From: Pseudomonas fluorescens
GTDB lineage: Bacteria > Pseudomonadota > Alphaproteobacteria > UBA2136 > UBA6156
Assembly (NCBI GenBank): GCA_003241595.1
Contig: QFOU01000046.1
Coordinates: forward strand, 1 to 10,769
Direction: 5' to 3'
DNA length: 10,769 nucleotides
The notes beneath the pieces are model-generated. The model saw nothing but the letters and a program-made list of their open reading frames with translations, searched no databases and was not told the origin of the DNA. Positions 1-4,959 of the stretch are shown here, piece by piece (the first letter of the stretch is position 1; each line of letters starts with the position of its first letter). The translations under genes and the position numbers were made by a program.

Positions 1-310
1 CCCACGAGACGAGGAATCGGCTGAGCAGGCGTTGGAGGGCGGTGTGCGGGAGGGTTGCGAGGCGCTCGGTGATGCCGCGCTGGCCTTCGGTTGCCACCGG
101 CATGGCCAGTGTAGAGACCAGCACCGCCATGACCCATGGCAGGTAAGCCATAAGCGATGAGAGATCGGCACGGTTGTTGGGGAAGAAGCGCCCGACAGTA
201 AATGCCAACAGGATGGCCGCCACCCAGCCACAGACCAGAAATACGCCGGTAGCGGGCGATTGCAGGGTGCGGGTGAGATGATATTGCGTAAGGGCGGGGC
301 TAATGATCAT
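1..310 (-). CDS. ABC-2 type transporter permease, GldF-like (3' part beyond window)
   Basis: This is the membrane subunit partner of the ATPase encoded just upstream; the two should form an exporter of unknown substrate in the inner membrane. The first 103 residues are visible, with no stop before the window edge; GldF-type permeases are usually about 240 residues. Two hydrophobic segments are seen, roughly residues 22-42 and 54-72. Between and after them lie a short RFFPNNRADL loop and the stretch ATEGQRGITERLATLP. These match the GldF pattern of a first helix, a short acidic loop, a second helix and an E..R.GT.E.L.TLP motif. The ATG at 308-310 lies 15 bp after the ATPase stop, so the genes are co-transcribed. 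No strong ribosome binding site is visible, which fits translational coupling. The family call is by remembered motif resemblance; the substrate cannot be inferred. Confidence 0.75.
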   Translation of the reverse strand, partial: MIISPALTQYHLTRTLQSPATGVFLVCGWVAAILLAFTVGRFFPNNRADLSSLMAYLPWVMAVLVSTLAMPVATEGQRGITERLATLPHTALQRLLSRFLVSW

Positions 311-325
311 GAGATGGAAATTCGG

Positions 326-1063
326 TTATTCGCCTGCGCGGTTGGTCGTGAGAACGCGGAATGCGAGGTGGAGATCTCCCTTACCCTGTGCTGCGAGTGC
401 GGCGGGCGTGGTATCCAGCAGGATCTGGCCACGATGGAGGATAAGAACACGGGTGAGCAACTGCTCGGCTTCTTCCAACACGTGCGTACTGACCAGAATG
501 GCTTTGCCGCCTGCTGCGAGCTTTTTGAGCATGGAGCGAAGTTCGTGCTTCTGGTTGGGATCGAGGCCGTCGGTCGGCTCATCCAGCAGCAGCACCGGCG
601 GGTTATGGATAAGGGCGCAGGCCAGGTGCACGCGCTGCTTCATCCCCTTGGAAAGTTCGGCCATCGGGCGGTGGAGACAGCCGTTACACCGCGTTAATTT
701 TGATGTTGATTCAATTTGTTGTTCGATATTCTTAATGTTATGTGTACGCGCATGCAGGGTGAGCAGATGATAGGGCGTGAGATCGTCTTCCTGCGGAGGC
801 GTTTCGGCCAGATAACCGATATTGGCTTGCGCCTTGCGGGTGTGCGACGTGACCGGATGGCCGTTGATGGTGGCTTCTCCGGCCGTAGGCGTGAGATAGC
901 CCGCCAGCAGGCGCATGGTGGTGCTTTTGCCCGCACCGTTAGGGCCCATGAGGCCGACAACCTCTCCCGGTTTGATCTCGAACGTGAGACCGGACACCGC
1001 TGTGACAGAACCCCCTGCCCCGGCAAAGGTTTTGGTGAGATTAGTGGCGGTGAGCAACGGCAT
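326..1063 (-). CDS. ABC transporter ATP-binding protein, GldA/CcmA-like
   Basis: This is the cytoplasmic ATPase of an ABC-2 exporter, 245 residues, a normal single nucleotide-binding domain. All catalytic elements are present in order: Walker A GPNGAGKST (40-48), a Q-loop region around YLAETPP (84-90) where Glu stands in place of the usual Gln, signature LSKGMKQR (137-144), Walker B VLLLDEP (157-163), D-loop GLD (166-168) and switch His194 in STH. The YLAETPP and LSKGMKQRV forms are typical of GldA-type and related ABC-2 exporter ATPases. The next gene on the same strand is a GldF-like permease, which supports the assignment. The ATG at 1061-1063 has no clear Shine-Dalgarno, but a plausible promoter lies a few bases upstream, so the leader would be very short. 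The substrate is unknown. Confidence 0.9.
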   Translation of the reverse strand: MPLLTATNLTKTFAGAGGSVTAVSGLTFEIKPGEVVGLMGPNGAGKSTTMRLLAGYLTPTAGEATINGHPVTSHTRKAQANIGYLAETPPQEDDLTPYHLLTLHARTHNIKNIEQQIESTSKLTRCNGCLHRPMAELSKGMKQRVHLACALIHNPPVLLLDEPTDGLDPNQKHELRSMLKKLAAGGKAILVSTHVLEEAEQLLTRVLILHRGQILLDTTPAALAAQGKGDLHLAFRVLTTNRAGE

Positions 1064-1073
1064 ATTGGGCAGG

Positions 1074-1101
1074 ATGATAACGTATACTGCGAGATGGGCA
1101 A
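1074..1101 (-). promoter_or_regulatory. Candidate promoter of the ABC exporter operon
   Basis: Read on the minus strand, TTGCCC (complement of 1096-1101) is followed after 16 bp by TATCAT (complement of 1074-1079), matching the sigma-70 consensus at 4/6 and 5/6 positions. Only 10 nt separate the -10 box from the ATG, so the mRNA leader would be about 2-4 nt. This agrees with the lack of a visible Shine-Dalgarno. Confidence 0.4.
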
Positions 1102-1175
1102 GCGAAGTGGCGGTTTTTTGGGCTTAGTTGGGAGGAAAGAGAAAAAAGGATAGAGGATAGAGGAGGTTGGCCGAC

Positions 1176-1204
1176 TTGAAATTTTCAGGCTTACAACCTA
1201 TAAT
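1176..1204 (+). promoter_or_regulatory. Sigma-70-type promoter for the gene at 1274
   Basis: TTGAAA at 1176-1181 (5/6) and a perfect TATAAT at 1199-1204 are separated by exactly 17 bp. Transcription should begin near 1211, giving a leader of about 60 nt before the GTG start at 1274. It is the best conventional promoter in the window. Confidence 0.75.
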
Positions 1205-1273
1205 AGCAGCCAACTTGTTTGAGTATCTCTCTGTTTGAGTTCCTTTTCACTTCTTACACACGCGGAGGTTTGC

Positions 1274-1645
1274 GTGAGCCACTTATCTATTCCTGAAATC
1301 GTTCATTATTTGGACGGTTATCTGTTTCGTGCCGGTTTTAATATTCCGGAACGGATGTTCATCCGGGATGTCTTAACCGACATGCACTCTTCGGCGGAAG
1401 CTTCGGCCAATGCTCTGGCTATTGAGACATGGATTGAACTTATGATGGCGGCTGACTATCAGGACGAAAGGACACTGCATGGAAAAATTGCTGCCGCCCG
1501 CATGCGTCGAGAGGCCCGCGAGGGCATCCGGACGGTCATGGAAGCTGTAAGGAAGCAGAAACGCAGCCTTTATGTGCGCGGCGAAGGCATTGCCCGGATG
1601 CCCTTGGGTTTTGGGGTTGTTTGCCTGCGTTATGGCTACAGCTGA
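1274..1645 (+). CDS. Small hypothetical protein, 123 aa
   Basis: I do not recognise this family. GTG at 1274 is chosen as start because GGAGG (1264-1268) sits 5 nt upstream of it. A TTG at 1235 in the same frame would add 13 residues but has no ribosome binding site. The product is soluble, without signal peptide or membrane segment. It looks largely helical: an N-terminal part (IPEIVHYLDGYLFRAGF) leads into an Ala/Glu/Met-rich middle, then a basic stretch rich in Arg and Lys at about residues 72-100 (KIAAARMRREAREG and KQKRSLYVRGEG). The gene is flanked by a near-consensus promoter at 1176-1204 and a strong terminator at 1667-1700, so it forms its own transcription unit. The basic segment could suggest nucleic-acid binding, but that is only inference. 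Confidence 0.75.
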   Translation: MSHLSIPEIVHYLDGYLFRAGFNIPERMFIRDVLTDMHSSAEASANALAIETWIELMMAADYQDERTLHGKIAAARMRREAREGIRTVMEAVRKQKRSLYVRGEGIARMPLGFGVVCLRYGYS

Positions 1646-1666
1646 CGTTCAGCGGTGTTTATGAAG

Positions 1667-1707
1667 AAGCCTGTTACCCCTTGGGGTGGCAGGCTTTCTT
1701 GTTTTTT
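1667..1707 (+). terminator. Rho-independent terminator after the 1274 gene
   Basis: AAGCCTG (1667-1673) pairs with CAGGCTT (1690-1696) and ACCCC (1676-1680) with GGGGT (1683-1687). The two TT/GG positions between them can form G-U wobbles. T-rich sequence follows (1695-1707). It begins 21 bp after the stop codon. Confidence 0.85.
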
Positions 1708-1797
1708 GTTGTAGGGATTGGATACATGGTTTATCGATAAAGGGCACGTTGATGGTGCACTTTGATGTTTGACTTCCCTCTTTTTGGGAGATACCCT

Positions 1798-2223
1798 ATG
1801 TATTCTGAGACTTACATCGCCACACTGCCCAAGGTGTGCATTAGTTTCATGTTCAAAGGTTTGGATATCGGACCGGTGCTGCACAATCTGGAATTTCCTT
1901 TTGGAGACCAAGTGAGCATTCGCAGCATGATCGAAAAGGCCCAGACCCTGCCGGGGCTGCGACGACTGCTGACAGACTTGCGCTACTATCTGGGCTGGCT
2001 ACATGAAATTCAGCAGCACGCAGATATCAAGACGCCTTATGGCAAAGGAAAGGCTAAATACTCTCAACTGCAAAAGGATATTCACATCTTTGGCGACATG
2101 GCTCTCAATAAACTGGTGCAGTTGCTGCTGGAATTGAAAGCCGCGACCGCCAATGCACCCGCACCGTTGATCGGTCACAATGTGCAGAGGATGATCCGGC
2201 AGCACCTTGTGGTTAGGGCCTAG
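1798..2223 (+). CDS. Small hypothetical protein, 141 aa
   Basis: I do not recognise this family. ATG at 1798 is chosen because GGGAG (1786-1790) lies 7 nt upstream. In-frame TTG/ATG codons at 1762/1765 would add about 12 residues but lack such a site. The product has no signal peptide or transmembrane helix. The N-terminal 40 residues are mixed hydrophobic (PKVCISFMFKGLDIGPVLHN), followed by helical segments: SIRSMIEKAQTLPGLRRLL, a tyrosine/histidine-containing stretch (YYLGWLHEIQQH), a Lys-rich loop (YGKGKAKYSQLQKD) and a Leu-rich helix (NKLVQLLLELKAATA). It shows no clear similarity to the neighbouring small gene. Convergent holC lies on its 3' side with a terminator between them. No good promoter was found upstream; transcription may start somewhere in 1700-1790. 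Confidence 0.75.
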   Translation: MYSETYIATLPKVCISFMFKGLDIGPVLHNLEFPFGDQVSIRSMIEKAQTLPGLRRLLTDLRYYLGWLHEIQQHADIKTPYGKGKAKYSQLQKDIHIFGDMALNKLVQLLLELKAATANAPAPLIGHNVQRMIRQHLVVRA

Positions 2224-2247
2224 CCAGCCCTTTATGATCTTATAAAG

Positions 2248-2273
2248 AGAGCCTCATCTGAGGCTCTTTTTTT
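2248..2273 (+). terminator. Rho-independent terminator after the 1798 gene
   Basis: AGAGCCTCA (2248-2256) pairs with TGAGGCTCT (2259-2267), a 9 bp stem with a minimal loop, followed by a run of T at 2267-2273. It ends 4 bp before the convergent holC stop codon. Confidence 0.9.
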
Positions 2274-2277
2274 GTGG

Positions 2278-2754
2278 CTAGGCCTTTTTCTCCCAGCCCT
2301 TCTCGGTTTGCTGGTGATAGCTGAGTGGGTGGCCTGCGGATTTAAGCTGTTTGAAGAGAGTGCGGCCGCGCTCGACATCGGATGTTGCCGCCGTGAACAT
2401 ATAAAGCAAGCGCCCGGGATTGGCGGAAGTTAGGGTATTGAGAACACTTTCGGCCCCCGCCAGCAGCACGGGAATGCGCGTGCCGAGGAGTGCGGTGAGA
2501 TTGTCATCGGCAGTGGCGATGAGCACGGGTTGGGAATCGGGTTTTGGATCCTCCGGCTTGCCGTGCGGCAGGAAGGCGGATTCGGAATAGGTCCAGAGCA
2601 ATTCATCCAGACGTTGCTGGCGCGCCGGAGTTGGCGTGATGAGGAGCACCTTGTTGCCACCCTTCAGCGCTTTTTCCAACAATGGTGGCAGCACGCTATC
2701 CAGAGCGGCGGGGGTGTCTCCGACGGTGTGATAGAATGCGATCGGGGTAGACAT
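2278..2754 (-). CDS. holC: DNA polymerase III chi subunit
   Basis: Chi is an accessory subunit of the replicative polymerase clamp loader. With psi it links the holoenzyme to single-stranded DNA-binding protein. The 158-residue product is close to the E. coli length (147). Family features visible in order: N-terminal strand IAFYHTV (5-11), LPPLLEKALKGGNKVLLI (22-39), RQQRLDELLWTYSESAFLPHG (45-65, the most diagnostic segment), PVLIATAD (76-83), IPVLLAG (94-100), RLLYMF (115-120), then the C-terminal helical segment ERGRTLFKQLKSAGHPLSYHQQ. The ATG at 2752-2754 is 6 nt downstream of a good -10 box, so translation may begin on a leaderless mRNA; no Shine-Dalgarno is seen. In many Alphaproteobacteria holC lies beside pepA; here they are about 4.4 kb apart. 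Confidence 0.9.
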   Translation of the reverse strand: MSTPIAFYHTVGDTPAALDSVLPPLLEKALKGGNKVLLITPTPARQQRLDELLWTYSESAFLPHGKPEDPKPDSQPVLIATADDNLTALLGTRIPVLLAGAESVLNTLTSANPGRLLYMFTAATSDVERGRTLFKQLKSAGHPLSYHQQTEKGWEKKA

Positions 2755-2760
2755 GTGCGG

Positions 2761-2789
2761 ATTCTAGCCGAAATTCGGGAGGGTGTCTT
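2761..2789 (-). promoter_or_regulatory. Candidate leaderless promoter of holC
   Basis: Read on the minus strand, AAGACA (complement of 2784-2789, 4/6) and TAGAAT (complement of 2761-2766, 5/6) are separated by 17 bp. The A of the holC ATG is the seventh base after the -10 box, the expected transcription start. Promoter and start codon therefore coincide. Confidence 0.5.
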
Positions 2790-2808
2790 GCGCGTTGTTG
2801 TATTGCCA

Positions 2809-2881
2809 TGACAGGGGTGTCAGCAATTGAATGGGCGGAATGACTTAGTATGTCAGATAGATTTGAAATCATGCATATAAT
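2809..2881 (+). promoter_or_regulatory. Promoter region of the first fibre gene, with TGTCAG direct repeats
   Basis: A perfect TATAAT at 2876-2881 lies 5 nt before the ATG at 2887. TGTCAGA (2851-2857) overlaps the -35 position. A second TGTCAG (2818-2823) lies 33 bp further upstream, about three helical turns, preceded by ACAGGGG (2811-2817). The same four elements with nearly the same spacing precede the second fibre gene. The overlapping TGACA-GGGG-TGTCA inverted repeat (2809-2822) is found only here. A regulator binding the repeats is inferred, not shown. Confidence 0.6.
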
Positions 2882-2886
2882 GAGCA

Positions 2887-3798
2887 ATGGAAACCCATCG
2901 CACCGCACTTCTTGTATTGGCAGGAGCCATGTTCGCTGCCTTACCTTTCACCGTATCTGCCCAGGAGCGTAGTGCTTCCGGTTCGGTCGATCTTCAGATG
3001 ACATGGACGGCTTTGAATAGTCTTGTTCAGAGCTCTGTCGCCAAATCTGATATGGTGAATGCCCGCGTTGACCAAGTGGTTGTGTGTAACCGCAAGGCGA
3101 TGCTGTATGCCCCGGGTGGCGGTGCCGACGCCGACGGCTGTATTGAGAACAGCAAGATCACGGCTTTAAACCAGCGCGTTGACACCATTAATACCCAGAT
3201 TTCTAATATCAATGACCAGATCACTACTTTAAATGGACGTGTGGGAACAGCTGAAGCCCGACTCAATACGATCGACGGAACCCTGAGCACTCAGGCGGGG
3301 CAGATCCGCGACCTGTTCGACCGCAGCGACGACCTTAGAAAGAAAGCCACGGAACTTTATAACCGTACCAACGAGCTTTATAGCAACGTAAATACACTGA
3401 GCAACCAGATCAATGGCATTAACGGCACCCTGACCAACCATGGCAACCGTTTGAATGTGTTGGACAGCCAAGTGAACAGTATTAATAGTCGCATCAATAC
3501 TATTAACGGGCAGATCAGCACCATCAACGCGCAGATCGGTGACCTCTACAACCGTACGAATGACCTGTATAACCGCACCAACGACCTGTACAACAACGTG
3601 AACTACATGAAGCACTGCGGTGATAACCGCATGGTGTTGAGCAATGGTGGGTGTGTGCGACCCGCTGCAAACTGTGTATTTAGAACCGGTGGCTGGCGAA
3701 ATGGCGCAGTTCTGATTTCCAGCTATCAGGTTCAATCAGGCAGCCAGGGCGATAATGTAAGCCAAGTTAATGTGTATGCCTGGGTTGAGTGTAACTAA
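2887..3798 (+). CDS. Exported coiled-coil fibre-like protein, paralog 1
   Basis: 303 residues; I do not recognise the family. Residues 1-25 form a signal peptide ending VSA before QERS, so Sec export is expected. The head (26-90) contains Cys67 and Cys85 around the segment CNRKAMLYAPG. From Ile91 to about Tyr240 runs an unbroken heptad pattern with Ile, Leu or Val at most a and d positions. It ends in three 7-residue units, DLYNRTN, DLYNRTN and DLYNNVN. The C-terminal tip (241-303) has Cys244, Cys256, Cys263 and Cys302. No membrane anchor, lipobox or YadA-type barrel is present. It should be an elongated, probably oligomeric rod in the periplasm or outside the cell. Adhesin, pilus-tip or tail-fibre-like roles are possible; none is shown. 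The start has no Shine-Dalgarno but directly follows a TATAAT box. Single-gene unit with its own terminator. Confidence 0.85.
   Translation: METHRTALLVLAGAMFAALPFTVSAQERSASGSVDLQMTWTALNSLVQSSVAKSDMVNARVDQVVVCNRKAMLYAPGGGADADGCIENSKITALNQRVDTINTQISNINDQITTLNGRVGTAEARLNTIDGTLSTQAGQIRDLFDRSDDLRKKATELYNRTNELYSNVNTLSNQINGINGTLTNHGNRLNVLDSQVNSINSRINTINGQISTINAQIGDLYNRTNDLYNRTNDLYNNVNYMKHCGDNRMVLSNGGCVRPAANCVFRTGGWRNGAVLISSYQVQSGSQGDNVSQVNVYAWVECN
3541..3603 (+). repeat. Three tandem 21-bp coding repeats (DLYNRTN heptads)
   Basis: Three in-frame 21-bp units (3541-3561, 3562-3582, 3583-3603) encode DLYNRTN, DLYNRTN and DLYNNVN at the end of the coiled-coil stalk. The equivalent units in the second paralog are at 4603-4665 (DLYNRSN, DLYNRTN, DLYGNVN). 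An additional copy, ELYNRTN, occurs earlier in the stalk of this protein. Confidence 0.8.
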
Positions 3799-3819
3799 AG
3801 CCTACTTTTAAATACCCAT

Positions 3820-3850
3820 CACAAAGGAGCATTAGCTCCTTTGTGTTTTT
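3820..3850 (+). terminator. Rho-independent terminator after fibre gene 1
   Basis: A perfect 11-bp stem, CACAAAGGAGC (3820-3830) with GCTCCTTTGTG (3835-3845), has an ATTA loop and is followed by five T. It separates the two paralogs transcriptionally, so the second depends on its own promoter. Confidence 0.92.
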
Positions 3851-3868
3851 GCATGTTGTATCTTGATC

Positions 3869-3940
3869 ACAGGGGATTGTCAGGAAACACGGGGCAATAT
3901 GCCTTATCATGTCAGACTTGTTTTTTATTATGCTTATAAT
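3869..3940 (+). promoter_or_regulatory. Promoter region of the second fibre gene, with TGTCAG direct repeats
   Basis: TATAAT at 3935-3940 lies 5 nt before the ATG at 3946. TGTCAGA (3910-3916) overlaps the -35 position, and TGTCAG (3878-3883) lies 32 bp upstream of it, preceded by ACAGGGG (3869-3875). The order and spacing match the first paralog's promoter to within 1 bp, while the bases between have diverged. Confidence 0.6.
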
Positions 3941-3945
3941 AAGCA

Positions 3946-4896
3946 ATGGGAACCCATTACACACAATTTATTGTTTTGGCGGGAGCTTTAATGCTTACTG
4001 TCGCGACGTTCTCTGCCCATGCGCAAGAACGGAGTGCTGCTGGTTCTGTGGATCTCCAGATGACATGGACCGCCCTTAACAGCCTTGTGCAAAGTTCTGT
4101 TGCCAAATCTGACATGGTGAATGCCCGTGTAGACCAAGTAGTTATATGCAACCGCAAAGCTATGCTGTACGCCCCCGGCAGTGGCGCTGACGCGGACGGC
4201 TGCATTGAAAACAGCAAGATTGTGGCGTTAGGTCAGCGCGTTGACGCTATAAATGCTGAAATCATTACCATTAACAGCCAGATCGCTTCTTTGAACGGTC
4301 GGGTTGGACAGGCGGAAGCGCGTCTTAATACTATTGATGGAACCCTCAATACACAGGCGGCCCAAATTAAAGACCTGTTTGGCCGAAGCGACGAACTGTT
4401 TAACCGCACCAATGACCTTTACAATAAGACGACTGAGTTATTCGGCAGCGTAAATAACCTGCATAACCTTATCAATGGCATTAATGGCACCCTTACCAAC
4501 CACGGCAACCGTTTGAACGTACTTGATAATCAGGTGAACAACATCAATAGCCGTATCAATACTATTAACAACCAGATTAGTACCTTGAATGGGCAAATTG
4601 GTGATTTATACAATCGTTCCAACGATTTGTATAACCGCACCAATGATCTGTATGGTAATGTGAACTATATTAAGCACTGTGGGGATAACCGCATGGTATT
4701 GAGCAACGGTGGTTGTGTACGCCCTAGCGCTAATTGCATACTTAGAACCGCAACCCGACAAACGGGACAGTGCGGCGCATATGAACAGGCTATTGGCCCT
4801 AATGCGGTTATGTTGTCTAATGATCAAATTAACTGCGGCAGCCAACAAGATAGATCGGGCAACCGCATGACTTACGTATGGAACGAGTGCAATTAA
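3946..4896 (+). CDS. Exported coiled-coil fibre-like protein, paralog 2
   Basis: 316 residues, tandem paralog of the upstream gene. The signal peptide ends AHA before QERS (cleavage after Ala26). The head (27-91, with Cys68 and Cys86) is nearly identical to paralog 1. The stalk (Ile92 to about Tyr241) keeps the same heptad register without insertions or deletions. The conserved hub HCGDNRMVLSNGGCVRP is followed by ANC and a tip of about 52 residues, against 40 in paralog 1. Tips begin C-hydrophobic-hydrophobic-RT and end Y-x-W-x-ECN in both, but the middle differs. This tip has two extra cysteines, Cys276 and Cys297, both absent from paralog 1, suggesting an added disulfide. No anchor domain was found. 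The start codon sits directly after a TATAAT box without a Shine-Dalgarno. Function unknown; exported rod with variable tip is the best structural description. Confidence 0.85.
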   Translation: MGTHYTQFIVLAGALMLTVATFSAHAQERSAAGSVDLQMTWTALNSLVQSSVAKSDMVNARVDQVVICNRKAMLYAPGSGADADGCIENSKIVALGQRVDAINAEIITINSQIASLNGRVGQAEARLNTIDGTLNTQAAQIKDLFGRSDELFNRTNDLYNKTTELFGSVNNLHNLINGINGTLTNHGNRLNVLDNQVNNINSRINTINNQISTLNGQIGDLYNRSNDLYNRTNDLYGNVNYIKHCGDNRMVLSNGGCVRPSANCILRTATRQTGQCGAYEQAIGPNAVMLSNDQINCGSQQDRSGNRMTYVWNECN

Positions 4897-4914
4897 TTAT
4901 TTGATCGTAAATTC

Positions 4915-4943
4915 AAAATAGGGGGCGCGCCCCCTATTTTTTT
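4915..4943. terminator. Palindromic terminator between fibre gene 2 and the M42 gene
   Basis: A 26-bp perfect palindrome (4915-4940) has a GC-rich core GGGGGCGCGCCCCC and AAAATA/TATTTT arms. T-run 4937-4943 serves the plus strand; on the minus strand the stem is followed by TTTTGAATTT. It lies between convergent genes, 18 bp after one stop codon and about 20 bp from the other, so it can act in both directions. Confidence 0.88.
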
Positions 4944-4959
4944 GTAGTGACACGCTACC

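Noticed and set aside
260..1153. Plus-strand open frames opposite the ABC ATPase
   Set aside because: The minus-strand ATPase has every ABC motif in order; the antisense frames show no domain and overlap each other.
1235..1273. TTG at 1235 as the start of the first small gene
   Set aside because: There is no ribosome binding site before it, while the in-frame GTG at 1274 has GGAGG at ideal spacing.
3541..3603. Short regular repeats suggesting a CRISPR array or minisatellite
   Set aside because: The 21-bp units are contiguous, in frame and encode stalk heptads, with no spacers.
3229..3735. Minus-strand open frame of 168 codons opposite fibre gene 1
   Set aside because: Its repetitive Val/His-rich translation is the mirror of the heptad repeats in the real gene; no start signals are seen.
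3670..4896. Shufflon-like inversion or cassette switching of the fibre tips
   Set aside because: The fixed-shaft, variable-tip design recalls PilV shufflons, but no inverted crossover repeats, silent tip cassettes or recombinase gene are visible.
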